Assembly: GCA_021018815.1 (NCBI GenBank)
Contig: JAITYX010000049.1
Span: 3,906,001-3,970,000 of the forward strand
Origin: Talinum fruticosum
Taxonomy: Eukaryota; Streptophyta; Magnoliopsida; Caryophyllales; Talinaceae
Direction of reading: 5' to 3'
Length of the DNA stretch: 64,000 nt
The position numbers and the translations under genes were made by a program. Under the pieces are notes generated by a model. That model had not been told where the DNA came from, did not search any database, and saw only the letters and a program-made list of their open reading frames with translations. Shown piece by piece: positions 45,390 through 57,009 of the stretch; the stretch's first letter is position 1; each line of letters opens with the position of its first letter.

Positions 45390-47173
45390 TGTAGACACCT
45401 AAAAAGTGTCGTTCCTTATCTTGTTTAATTACTGTATTCTATATTGTTGGCTGCATGATAAAATTCTATGTCATGTTTGAGGATTTGGATCATGGACTGA
45501 ATTTCGTTGGTGCGACGGAAGCTAGTAAACCACAAAGAACCCTCGAGCACCACTTAAATAGCATTTTTCTTTGGATCGGTTCAAAACTCTTTTTTTCTTT
45601 AAGACGATCCAAGCCCGAGCAAGCCTTAAAAGACAACAAAGTCTAGTGCTACATGTGGGGAAATTCCAATCTTAGAATTCTACATTTTACTTTTGTCCAA
45701 TCGGACATGGAGCTGAACACCGAAGACAACGTTTGACGTTGCATTTCATAATCATCGGTATAAAAGTGTTGTATTTAAGCTTCAAGACAGTCCGCCCGAG
45801 ACTAGGAGCTTCTTCCCTAAAGACGACGTCGTATCGCCCGCGCCCTTACCTAGATCCTTTAAGGAAAATGCCACGTTTTTGGCCAGGAGACTCCCTTTTC
45901 AGCACAGAAGGGCACAAAACCCTAGGCATCCCGGGTGGCTGGCGCCCTCAACCGGGATTCTATCTCGTTTTTATCTATTCTATCCAGGTTAAATCATGTG
46001 ATTTTTGGCCCGGTTTTCTCAGCGTGGCTGGCCTAGGGCAAACCCTAGGTCTTTTGTGACCTAGCTCTCTCCCTATAAATAGAGAGCTTTAGCTCTCATT
46101 TCTGCAAGGCTTTCTCTTATGCGTATTCTAATCTCTTAGTCCCTTTTCGCTAATGTTACATTGTTGAAATTTGATTAAGAGCTACCGAATACTCTCATCT
46201 ATATTATGATCTCTTGGTCCCTTTTCATCTCATTCCCAATCTTTCAAACATCTTTTTACGAACTCTCACAAAAGTTACAAAAAGCCCATTTCCCGATTCA
46301 CCATCGTCGTGTCACCGGATTCAGTATGGAGATCCGGATCGAAGGTGGGACAACCCGAGGGCACCGATTCGACCTTCAAATGGTTATTTATATTATAATT
46401 TTTATCGCTTTCATTCATGTTTTGATTGCTTTGATTTCGTTTAGCATGTTGTTTGCTTGTATTTATTACGTTATTTTAATTCACTACTCAAACTAGTAAT
46501 GGCTGTCCTCGGACTAGTGGAACGGAAGTGTTTATCCCTACGTTTCGTACCCTCGCCCCGAATTTGATTCTTGGTTCTAAACCGATGAAGTCACTTTTTT
46601 ATCCTCTTTCGGTCTTAGTTTTCCCATACTAAGATTGGAAGAGAAAATTTTATTTATTATGTTTTTGTTAGTTTTTCTTTCTAAAAATTGACTAGCGACT
46701 CCTTTTTTGTCTTTATTTCTATTTGAATTGCATCTCGGTTTTGTTTTTCCGACGACAGGTAAAAATTTTAGGGCTTCGAATTTTCCAACCAGCTCAAAGG
46801 CTGAGGATGATTTCCTCGGCCGTGTCTAGTGGCCTAGGTCCAAACCGGTGTTTTCACACCGGTTTGGCCGTAAACCTTATGACAGATTTCAAACCCTAGC
46901 TTCTTTACTTTATTCAGTTATGAAAAAACATCCGGAGACTTCGAAAACAATTTCTAAAATAAAATAATTAATAAAACCGGCAATAAATTTGATTTAATTC
47001 ATATTTAAATTAACTTATTAAAATTCGAACTCTAAATTAGAGGTTCATCCCCACTTTTAAAAATCAATCTTCAAAACAATGAATTCATTCTTTTAAGCTT
47101 CCTATAACCTACGCCAAGCATTCATGGGGAAGCGTAATCCCTAACCGGGTTCGGGGCGAATGGTCATGGTTCA
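45390..47173 (+). repeat. 5' LTR of Tat-type element T2 (about 1.78 kb)
   Basis: Starts TGTAGACACCTAAAAAGTGTC, has TATAAATAG at 46074-46082, and ends about six bases before a Tat-type PBS. The start is repeated at 48919 and 49444. ORFs inside (45733-46059, 46206-46496) cross the promoter and show no motif, so I treat them as chance. Confidence 0.78.
46074..46082 (+). promoter_or_regulatory. TATA box of T2 LTR
   Basis: CCC TATAAATAG AGAGC; the second LTR has CCC TATAAAAAG AGAGC at 49740-49748. Confidence 0.7.
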
Positions 47174-47178
47174 TACGG

Positions 47179-47196
47179 TGGCGTCTCCGCTGGGAA
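47179..47196 (+). other. Primer-binding site of T2
   Basis: TGGCGTCTCCGCTGGGAA, close to TGGCGACTCCGCTGGGGA used by plant Tat/Ogre elements (Arg-tRNA type). Confidence 0.82.
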
Positions 47197-47954
47197 TATA
47201 TCACTTATTAAGAGGGTGAAACTAAAAATTTGAGTAGTGAGTTTTAATGGCGTATTTGTGTTAGACATCCCGCATTTGGCAACCTTTGAACATAGTTTAT
47301 TTCGTTGTTGGACTATAGGTCTTTTTATCCTTATTAAACACTTACGGTAAGAGGCTCCTACAACGTCCCAGGCGGGCCCAGCTAGACTTGATTGCCAACA
47401 TAGGCGGCACCTCTTCCCTCATAGCATGCGGTCTTGATTTACCGAGAGGCACCGAAGATTCTAGCATTTTTTCTTGTCATGCCCCACACGAAAGACTAAA
47501 TCGTCGGATCGTGAGTCAACATGTATCCTACCTAGTGTAAACCTCTTTTAACCATAGATCTTTTTGACTATTAGGTGACACCTTGTCTTCATTTGCATGC
47601 TTGGATGAGTGTGATTGTTTTTTAGATTTAATCTTCTACTTGTGAGCCTTTAGGAATAGGTGAGGAGTGCTCGATTAGCCCTCGCAATAGTGCAAATAAA
47701 ATACCTTCAAATTTCATAGAGTCGGTCCACTTGTGTGCATTTAGCCAAAAGTAAAACTACCTTTTCCTTATTAGGTCGGTCCATTACTTACATTTGCGAG
47801 TCATATTAAAACATTCTTTACGCGATCTAGGTAGCCACCTCGGTCGGTTCATAAGGGTCCTACTAAGGTTCCCTCTATCTTTTAGTCGAGATGATTTCTA
47901 GATTTTTTTCGACCTTCTTATTTATTTGCAACGCCATCTTACATTATCATTGTT

Positions 47955-48240
47955 GCCAAAATAAATTCATCTCAAATTAGATGAGTCCATTTTGCATTTT
48001 CATTATTATTTTAGCCAAAATAAATTCAACTCAAATTAGGTGAGTCCGTTTTGCATTTTGATATTTCATTTTAGCCAAAATAAATTCATTTCAAATTAGG
48101 TGAGTTCGTTTTTGCATTTCCATTTTAGCCAAAATAAATTCATTCTAAATTTAGGAAAATGCACTATCATATTTCATTTAGCCCAAATAAATGCATCTTT
48201 CATTTAGTAATAATCATTCATGCATTCCAATTATGCATTA
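47955..48240 (+). repeat. Minisatellite, 53-60 bp units
   Basis: Units begin GCCAAAATAAATTCA at 47955, 48014, 48074 and 48128, with diverged units at 48181 and a partial one at 48241. The first three share TCAAATTAG.TGAGT..GTTTTGCATTT. Confidence 0.88.
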
Positions 48241-48639
48241 GCCAAATCATAAAATCATCCCTAACTAAGTAATAAGTCATCACGTACACTCCATTTTTCT
48301 ATGCATTCCTTATGTGCATCCAAATAAAAGCATTCTTAGTTTCTTCGGATCTTGCGCTTGAGTCCCTTCCTCCCATGAGTGATATTCTTTCACATGGTCC
48401 TAAGCCTCATTCTTTGGGCTGCAGATTAGGGAAGTCTACTGCAATTGAGTACCGTCGGAATCCAAGCTGCAACGAGGTTAGAACGCCTCAACATGGAGTC
48501 TCGAAACATCTTCTCCCCGCTCCGCATCACATTCTACTCTGCGATCTACACCGACGCGACATATTTTGGGGCACACCACACCGATTCAGTCTATTTTTCG
48601 TTATAAGACGAGTACCTAGAAATAATTCCCTTCCAATGG

Positions 48640-48800
48640 ATGGAACCCCATAGCGAGTCTCTCATGCTTGCTTTGCTTAATGAGAACTCAACCAAAGTGG
48701 AAGCTAGGATAGATGCTTAAGATCAGAATATAATGTTTATATCAAGTGATCTTAAGGCTATCCTAAAAGCTATTGACGATAGTAAGAGAGATGAGTAAGC
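48640..48800 (+). pseudogene. Tat-type gag N-terminal remnant
   Basis: Reads SLMLALLNENSTKVEARIDA then, after a stop, DQNIMFISSDLKAILKAID, an amphipathic coiled-coil-like stretch similar in style to the N-terminus of Tat-lineage gag. Weak evidence; no capsid motif follows. Confidence 0.35.
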
Positions 48801-48918
48801 ATAATGATTAAGAAGAGGAGGCGAGTAGGTCCTCCACCTTCACCTAGTTTATCTCCTCCAGACAGGTTGTAAACAGGAATCCCCTAAGAATGAATCAAAA
48901 CCTGAGCTTGATTCACGC

Positions 48919-49003
48919 CGTAGACACCTAAAAAATGTTGTCCCTTATCTCTTTAATTCTATATTTTATTCTACTGGCTTGATGATTAAATCCCTAGTCC
49001 AGG
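48919..49003 (+). repeat. T2 LTR-start fragment (85 bp)
   Basis: CGTAGACACCTAAAAAATG... matches the first 85 or so bases of the LTR (TG mutated to CG), then diverges. It is not preceded by a PPT. Confidence 0.7.
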
Positions 49004-49443
49004 TCTCCTTGTGCATGCAATTGGGAGCTCTTGGACCCATCGATTAGTTTTTTCATATCAGATTTTTGAGTTTATTTTCGGATAAGTTATTCGGGTAAAA
49101 CACTAAACTTTCATCAATTTGATTATCCATTAATGAGCATGTTAGTATATCAAATTATTTAGCCAAGCTTTAGACCAAAAGATGATAGAAGTTTCGAGCA
49201 TCAAAATGTATCGACCTACGAGGCCTCGATCAAGCCATCATTAGGACCCTCCTACTAGATTGCGTAACGCATACATTGCAACCAAGTCTAGGTGTCTTTT
49301 TAGAGTTCAGGTTCAATAGAAACCAGTTTTAGATATTACGCCAAAACTAACACTCAAAATCATCATATAGAATCGAGGTAAATACCCTTTAGTGTCTACT
49401 TTGACCTTTCGTCTTTTTAGACTTGGTCAAAGTGGGGGCCAAC
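49004..49443 (+). mobile_element. Tat-type 3' internal end with PPT
   Basis: Ends in GTCAAAGTGGGGGCCAAC (PPT, 49426-49443). The 60 bases before it match the 3' end of the minus-strand Tat element near 7757-7800. No coding motif. Confidence 0.65.
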
Positions 49444-50355
49444 TATAGACAACGAAAAATTGTCGTCCCTTATCTCTTTAATTATGTTATTTTATTCTGT
49501 TAGCCTGATGATGAAATCCCGAGTCCTCTTTGAGGATTTGGATCTCGTCATTGTGATTGATTGGTGCGAGACATGCCGTGGTGGCTGGTGCCAACCATTC
49601 CGAATTTACTCGGTTCTATCCGATTTTATCTCTTCTTTATCCAGTTCAATCTCTAGATATTATGGCCAGGTTTGTTCTCAATCGCTTGGACGGCTGGCTG
49701 CATGCAAAGCCTAGGTTAATTGTGATCTAGGTCTCTCCCTATAAAAAGAGAGCCTTGGCTCTCATTCCCAAATGACTTTCTCCTATGCGTAATTCTACGT
49801 AAAACTAATTAGAACACACATACATTAACGTTACTCGCCGAAAATAATCATAAGGAGTCCTCTTTTTCTACTTGCGGCCATTGAATTAGTGCAAAGAGTT
49901 AAAGAATATTCAGTTATTCGATCTCTCGGGCATTTATTCAATTGATCTTTCCTATTCCTTACAAATTCACCTCATCCAAAATTGACAAAAACAAGCCCTT
50001 TTCTTAGATTTGTCGTTGTCACATAAATAGATCAAGCATAGAGATCCGGATCAGCGAGTGGGACGTCCCGAGGGAAATCATTCGGTCTTTGGACGGTTAT
50101 TTAACTTTTGCCTTTTTATCACTTTTCGTATTGTGGATCAAATCGATGTAATCGCGTTTTAATTCCTCCCGGCCTTATCTTTGGTTGCTTTTATTTTCGC
50201 TTAGCATGTTGTAGAGTGCTTGTGTTTTCGTATTATTTTAGGATACCACTTAACTTAGTATTGGCCGTTTTCGGATGGGTGGAATAGAAGGGTTTTCCCT
50301 ACATTTCGTACCAGCGCCCCCAAATCCGAGTCTTGGTTCTACATGGTTCCTACAA
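49444..50355 (+). repeat. Second T2 LTR (shorter)
   Basis: TATAGACAACGAAAAATTGTC..., directly after the PPT; TATA at 49740-49748. About 0.9 kb, lacking the 3' half of the 45390 LTR. No PBS is recognisable after it. Confidence 0.65.
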
Positions 50356-50890
50356 TCGTGACTCAATTGAGGAAAATTTTTTTATGAAGTGGGCAAAACT
50401 TGAAAAGATGAGCAGTGTATTTTAATAATGTGCTTGCGTTATACCTCCCGCATCTAGCAACCTTTGAACATAGTTTATATATTGTTTACGGACTCGTAGG
50501 AAAAAATTATTTTACCTCCTGTTTAACCCTTTTGGAATAAGGCTCCCACTCGGGTCCTAAGCGGACCTAACTAGGATTGATTGCTTGAAGGAAACAGTAC
50601 CTCTTCCCTCGTAGCACATGCTCTTGGCTCAAACCGCTTGGTTCACCGAGAGGCACCGAGGATTGTGGCTTTTTCGTTGCCCTGCCCCACATGGAGGACC
50701 AAATCCTCGGATTATGAGTCACCATGTACCCTACCATGTCTAAAACTCTTTGGCCATAGATATTTTGACTATTAGGTGGTCCCTTGACTTCATTTGCGTA
50801 CTTAAATAGGTGTGTTTGTTTTAGATTTAATTTTCTACTTGTGAGCCTTTAGGAATAGGTGAAGAAAGTCTGGTTAGCCCTTGCATGGGT
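50356..50890 (+). repeat. Repeat of T2 internal start
   Basis: Collinear with 47200-47690 (shared blocks such as CTAGCAACCTTTGAACATAG and CACCGAGAGGCACCGA). It ends abruptly at the copia F LTR start. Confidence 0.7.
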
Positions 50891-51996
50891 TGAAGACTCG
50901 GATCTTAACTCTAGGTATTTTATGAAAGTCTAAGGTATAAACTTCTATCTCTGTTAAGTTTTGATTGCAAGTCATTCCGAGCTCCATAGAAACTCCTATT
51001 TATGTTTTCATCACTATTCCGAGTAACGTAGATAACATCATATTTTATATCTTCTCTACCGAGGTATTCTAATCTGATCGGAATCTACTTGGAACCATTG
51101 CATGATCAAATAATTCTCTTAGTGCCCTTTTTCTTAGTACTAATCGTGCTTGCTAAAGTAAACCGAATTACATCGTTAAGTCGGTCTTCTAAGTTAGTTT
51201 ATTTCTTAGATAATTATTTGGTATATTAAGTTCACTTTCTCTGTTGATCATTCTTTAACTTGATCTTTGTAGGAGTTATTCGAGCTGAGTTTGAACCTAT
51301 TTAATACTAGAATCAGAATATTCCACATCTCTATGCCCAAGATAATTACGCTCTTAATTACTCAAATTTAATTAATATCTTTGCCTAACCTTAGACCAAA
51401 GTATTTTATACTTTGAGAACCAATGTTGTTTCCTTTTGTAGGGTATTCAAACAAAGCTAATCTATCTTTTTGAATCTTAAAAAGCAACGAGGCTTCTCGC
51501 TTTTAAACACTAGTAGACAGTTTTAGCCAATGTTGGACGGGACTCGGACACCGTGTCGTGAGCTGTCTGTTTCCAAAACTAGATAACACCAACGCTAGGT
51601 AAAACGGTGATTTCTACCTTGCTTTCGAGACAACACCGATTGATTTGAACACCTTTCGAGCAAATAGCCATTATGCAACGTTCACACTCCAACGGATCTT
51701 TTCGAGTGACACAAAAAGCCCTTACAATGGCTAGTTAAGACTTCGATCCAAAATCGGACTCAACGACTACTCTGCTTGGTCATCTACAAATAGAAGCCAC
51801 TTCATAATACTAAAAGATTACTACTAAAACCATTTGATCAATAGACTCTCCGATTCTCTTAGTAGATTACTCACTCAATCTTCTACTTACAACTCCAAGT
51901 CCGCACTTAATATTTTCTTAGTTGTAAAGTCGTTTAATTAGTTACAACTTCTCTTACTTTCCGAGTAAGGCCCCTTGACCGAGCTATAAGGGTTAA
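50891..51996 (+). repeat. 5' LTR fragment of copia F
   Basis: Starts TGAAGACTCGG and follows the family LTR up to AAGGGTTAAC, then joins gag sequence at ACTTTGGAAG. The 3' end of the LTR, the PBS and the gag N-terminus are deleted. Confidence 0.82.
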
Positions 51997-52709
51997 CACT
52001 TTGGAAGAAAAGTCCAATGCGGATGCTTCGAGTTCAAAGAACAACTTGAGTCTCTTACTTCGAGAGCCCTTTTTTGAAAAATGAATTGGAAAAAATGAGA
52101 CTAACCCCGAAAGTACTCAAGACTAGTACTCGGGCTAATGAGACTAAGTCCGAGTCGGTTAGAAGAGAAAATGAGCATCTCAAAGAAAGCTCAATGAGTT
52201 TCAAGAGCTTGTGTTGAAATTTACTCATTAGTAGAAAAACCTTGACATGATTTCGGGCTCTTAGTGTGTCTCCTTGAGGAAAGAAGGACTTGGTTTTAAT
52301 GAAAAGGAGGAATCTAATTCATACTTTAATCTTTTTAAATAGGATTCCGGAACTATGAAGTTCGGGATGGCTTAGCATGGTCCCATTCATAAGAATGAAA
52401 GCAGGACTGAGCCTGGACAAGTTTACAGGAGAAAACCTTCTCCACTGGCTACAAAAGAAATGATCTTCAAAAGAGAGAGACACGAGACTTAGCTTCCTAG
52501 AAAGAAGACTCGGAATCAAACCAAACCCAAAGTCATTCAAATCAAGGTTCCTAAGAGTCTTCTTCCTTAGAAAAGGACCACAATAAAGGGAGTTATTGGG
52601 TTCACTAGAGGAAGTGGGAAGGGTTCGTGTGTTTCGACTTGCGGGTAACTCGAAAAGGATGAAAGGTCATTGGTACTTAGACAGTGGATGCTCATGCCAC
52701 ATGACAGGA
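51997..52709 (+). pseudogene. Copia F gag C-terminus to protease start
   Basis: From ACTTTGGAAGAAAAGTCCAA (equivalent to 12615 in A) through the Lys/Arg-rich gag tail to HWYLDSGCSCHMTG at 52666-52708, where the inverted LTR of G begins. The protease DSG is intact at that point but the domain is cut by G. Confidence 0.8.
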
Positions 52710-54226
52710 TGAAGGTTTGCTCTTGGAGAGACTTAGTCACCCTAGAGAGGGTGAATAGGGTGATGAGAAAATTTAAACAAAGATTGGAAGATTAAATTCT
52801 AAAACTGACTTTGAAACAGATCCGAGTCTAGATTGGATTCGAAAAGTGTTAACTCGGAAAATACGGGAAACCCTCATGGGGCAGAAAACCACGGTCGGTG
52901 GTAATCCAACCACCAAGTCAAATGCACTATTTTGAATCCACAAAATAGAGTAGAAAGACTCAACCAGAATTGCTCCCTTAGACAATTCCTTAAGAGATTT
53001 TCCTAGACTTAGAAGTTCCCTTATCCGATCTAGTATTTCCTAACCGAGGTTAACCTTTACGGTTAAGGACAACTAAGCTGAGTTAACCCTTACAACTCAG
53101 TCAAGGGACCTTACTCAGAAAGTAAGAATAAGTGTTTGTGACTCGATTACAAGACCTTACAACTCGGAAAGATGTTAAGTATAGAGTTGGAGTTGTAAGT
53201 AGAAGATTGAATGAGAATTATACAAAGAGATAATTTCAGCAATAGGTTCAACAATCTCTCGTCTTGTGAAGTGGCTTCTATTATAGATGACAAGGCAAAT
53301 TAGCCGTTGTGACTATCTTTTGATTAGAAGTCCTTTGTGACCGTTGCAATGGTTTTTCCGAGTGACTCGGAAAATATCCGTTGAGGTGTGAACGTTGGGC
53401 AACGACTCTTCACTCCTTTGGATGTTCCAATCCACTAGTGGTGTCTAAAAAGTAGGGTGGAAACCACCATTTAGCTTGGCGTTCTAGATTTCCAGTTTTG
53501 GAAATAGACAATCCTCACACGGTGTCTAGGCCTTGGTCGGAAATAGAAAAGGCCTTGTTCGTTGGTGATTTGACATCTTTAAGCCGGTTGCTTTTGTAAT
53601 TCAAAGGATAACCTCGTTTGAATAACCTACAAAAGTAAATCAATTTGGTTCTCAAAGTATAAAATACTTTGGTTGAAGATTAGACACATATAATAATATA
53701 ATTAAGATAATTAAGTGCTTAATTATCTCGATTGCTAGAAGAGTGGAATTTTCCGAGTCTAATAGCCATTATACTCAAGTTCCATCCGAGTCACTCTAGA
53801 AATAAAACAAGTCCTATACAAAATATCGGAGTAATGAAACTTGATCTAGACAAGCGAGTTCAATCGAAACATGCTGACTTAGAAGGATGAATTAACACTG
53901 TAATTCAATCAAACTTAGATTACAAAGTCGGACTTGAGTTTATGCACGTTAGAGAAAATATTTGAACATGCGAAAATTATGAGTGTTGTCCGAGTGACTC
54001 CGAACTATGTGTGAAACGATAAGGAGGAGTGTGCTTTCCGAGTCGATCGGAATCAAGTGAAAACATATGCAATAGTTTACGTAGCACTCGAAAAGATTCT
54101 AAATCACTCGGAAAAGTTTATAAAGCACTTAGAATGACTTGTAATCAAAACATATAACGAGATGAAGTTTGTACCTGATTCCTTGATTGTAGTCAACATG
54201 ATATATCTACAAAGTCTAAGTGTTCA
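52710..54226 (-). repeat. 3' LTR of copia G (1517 bp)
   Basis: TGAAGGTTTGCTC at the left; at the right it ends AGTGTTCA next to the inverted PPT. Confidence 0.9.
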
Positions 54227-54238
54227 ATCTCCCCTTTT
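54227..54238 (-). other. Polypurine tract of copia G
   Basis: The reverse strand reads AAAAGGGGAGAT before the LTR. Confidence 0.88.
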
Positions 54239-54699
54239 GATGAAAGGCATTCAATACTTAGATAGAAACTTTGTTTGTGATATAGATGTTATTTTTTAAT
54301 CTTTCTCAAGAAGTAAGTTAGAGAAGCAAGTGCAAATAAGCTTAGTGAAATAAATGATTGAACCTTAGATTCTATAAGAGCAAGTAAGCTTAGATTGCAT
54401 TAGTGCTAAAAACTGAAGTATCGGAGCAATGATAGATCGAGTTGTTGAATCGGAGCAAAGAAAATTACCGAGCAAGCAATTTAAACTCGAAATAATTAAA
54501 ACTCAAAAAGTAATAAGCATGAAACTGAAACTTCATTAATATTCATAACAAATATATACACAAAAGAGGGTGAGAGAAACTCCCCTAAACAAGACAAGAA
54601 ATTTCTAAATATTCTCCACCTTTCCTTTCAAAGAAAAATAAAAGGAGGAAGAATGTATCAAGAGGATACAAATTTGAATGTCCGGACAAAAAAAAATTA

Positions 54700-56334
54700 A
54701 AACAAAAGAAGAAAATTTCTAAGATGGAGGGGAGGGAAGAGTCCGAGTGAAGGATGGTAGACGTGCGAGTGTGCCTTCGCTGATAAGATCTTGAAGATGT
54801 GGACAAACGAGGTGGGGGCAGCACTGGTATCTCCGAATTAGCTCGGCTCGACTGGCTGACCTAGAACTAAGTCATCCAGAGGTTCGTCCACCCGGAACTT
54901 GACTAAGGGAGGTGCTGGTTCTGCTGCCGACTCGACCATGGTTAGCAGGGTCTTTTGACCTACTCGGACTCACTGTTTGAGCCGATCACTTCGGTTGGGG
55001 TTCTGCAGTACCTTGGCCCTCGGTTGCTTCGACTCTTATTTCCGCTTCCTTCTCCCCTTCTTCTTTCTCCTCGAGACGGAGTTGCCTCAGCCACGAGCTC
55101 CGCTTCTTCTCCTTCTTCTTCTTCTTCTTCCCGTACGAGAGGGATTTGGCCGGACTCGAGGCTTCTCATGATGTATCTAAGTCGACCGGATCCCGAGCCG
55201 CCTTGGAGAGTCTTTCCTAAAGGAGCTCAATTATCTCCCTTTGCTCCTTGACTAGTGCTTTCATCTCGAGAGGTACGTCTTGCTGCTCTCGAATTTAGGA
55301 ATGAGCATTTTTCTGATTGATGGTTATAGGTCGAAGAACAGTCTTGAATGACCGGAGGGTGTCCTTGAATTCGGTGGACATCGAGGAAAGCTTGTCCATG
55401 ATGGTAGTGGACAAAGTAGAGGAGAGAATCTGCGAAACACTTGAGGTGGAGGCACCACCGGGTAGAGGAGGTAGAGAGAGAGGAGGTTGAGTCAAAGTCT
55501 AAGGCGGGGAAGGAGGCCTCGGTTCCGAGCTATGGACACGGACACCTGGTTGGGTTTCTCGATATCTATACCCAAGAAGTTCTTTCTTGCCAACAAAATT
55601 GGCAGCCACGAAACTGCGTTAGGATCCGAGGAAAGGGGATCTTTGAATTGCTTGAAGATTATGGTGAGAAGAGCCCCCAAAAGGAAGTGGGATTGACTTC
55701 TTGGTCCGAGTCCGAGCAGGCATGGCTGCCATTTGGTCGACTATATCGGGAAAGAGGTCTACTTTGTAGCCCTTAAGAATGTCGTAAAGATCTTTAAGGT
55801 GCTTGGAGATAGGGTTCTCCTTGCTTGAATGCTTGTGAGAAGAAGGTCCTCATCAGCAGAAAGCACGTAAGACGAGCTTCGACTTGAGTTGAGTCACGGA
55901 GAAGTTTTTACGTGACTCGAGAAACTCCTTGGCATATTTTTCAAAGAATTCATCATCAACCTCGTTGAAAGGTATGGGTTGCTATTGAGGAAAAAGAAGA
56001 AACTCTGAAGAGACGGTGAAGAAGAGAGGTGTTGATGCGAACCGTAACGTTTTGAATTCTGGAGGTGAGGATGCCCTCCCGGCTAGAGAGGTTAGAATAA
56101 AACTTAGAAACGAGTTTTGGGTATATGAACTCGCTGAAACAAAGGAAATTGTAAACCCGTGTTGATTTCATGTGAGCCAACCACGAAAACTTTGTGGTCG
56201 GGAAGAATTCTTCATCCAATGTTAGATGTTGGGTGGCAATGATTTTTGAGGATTGGAGGGGCCTTCCGGCTTTTAGTACGAGGTTTCTTGGTGGCAAAAC
56301 CAAGAAAATCAGGGAGGGAACCTCTTTTCGGCAT
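54700..56334 (-). pseudogene. Copia G third ORF
   Basis: Best copy of the extra ORF. Start at 56332-56334: MPKRGSLPDFLGFATKKPRT, basic. Then STRVYNFLCFSEFIYPKLVS with KFYSNL, followed by VTVRINTSLLHRLFRVS (about 56000-56170), which resembles the 'vreFYaNl......v.vrgk.v.....iN' pattern of the putative plant transposon protein family. Next FFEKYAKEFLESRKNFSVTQ, then HSSKENPISKHLKDL with ILKGYKVDLFP (about 55750-55850), a Pro/Ser-rich part (55400-55500), a helical stretch ending near 55295, an acidic part (EEEEEEGEEAELVAE, 55090-55150), and the tail MLPPPRLSTSSRSYQRRHTR (54760-54824). Frameshifts separate the blocks. Confidence 0.68.
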
Positions 56335-56595
56335 GTTTGTAGGAAAAGAGAGAGATGAACTTTTGAGAGAGAGGGAAAGAGAGAGAGAGAAATAGCTCGA
56401 TGAAAGTGAGCGAAAGAAAAAAACGAGAGAGTAGAAAGAGAGAGCTGAGAGTGACGAGTGCTTACTTGAGACTTCTTTCACTTATCTTGAGAGCGATGAA
56501 ATCCTCTTCGAACGTAAAAAGCTTGCTAAAGTTAAAGTAATTGAGAGAGAGAGAGTGTGTAAAGAGTAAAGTAGCGTAATGAAGGAAAATAGATG

Positions 56596-56722
56596 CTATT
56601 TATAGAGAAAGAAATATCCTTCGAGTACGTTTTAACCTGAGCTCTTCAACGGTCGCCTCGGACTAGTATGATTGTCTTCCTCTCCAACGGTTAGAATTCC
56701 AGTTATTGTCTTCCAACGGCTA
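56596..56722 (-). promoter_or_regulatory. Candidate internal promoter with MSA-like sites
   Basis: The reverse strand has TATAAATAG (56596-56604) about 260 bases before the third-ORF start. Upstream of it are AACGG cores at 56648, 56686 and 56715. The latter two sit in TCCAACGGTTA (56683-56693) and TCCAACGGCTA (56712-56722), each a perfect fit to the plant MSA consensus YCYAACGGYYA (inverted relative to transcription). A (CT)n-rich leader follows. Element A keeps a TATA box at the same place. Confidence 0.5.
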
Positions 56723-57009
56723 GTTGTCCGATCGATGTGTGAGAGAGAGAGAGAGAAAAAGAGAGATTTTTAAAAAATTTCTAAAATTCTCGACCGATCT
56801 AGAGATGATTTCAAAAGTTTGATGTCCATTTTTTCAAAATCTAAGTCCGACTCATTGAAGTTTCGAGTGACTCGAAACCGTAGACAAACAATAACTCATA
56901 GCTCAGTATCACTAGCTCAATTGAACTAATTCTTATTTAAAGATAGAAAGCGTATAACACATAATCATGCAAAGAAAATTTAACTTAGAATAACACGTAA
57001 TCATGCATT

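Larger units (their letters stand above)
47197..48918 (+). mobile_element. T2 internal region without recognisable pol
   Basis: About 1.7 kb. The first 480 bases reappear at 50390-50870. A minisatellite lies at 47955-48240 and a gag-like coiled-coil remnant near 48640. No RT, protease or integrase motif was found, so this is either a LARD-like derivative or a deleted Tat element. Confidence 0.6.

Noticed and set aside
45733..46496. ORFs of 76-108 codons
   Set aside because: They lie within the T2 LTR across its TATA box; no motif, and not conserved in the second LTR.
48312..48653. 113-codon plus-strand ORF
   Set aside because: No motif recognised; possibly part of a decayed Tat gag region but not supportable as a gene.
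56340..56770. GA/CT microsatellite tracts
   Set aside because: Short (GA)n runs in the leader of the third ORF; common in plants and not by themselves a feature of interest.
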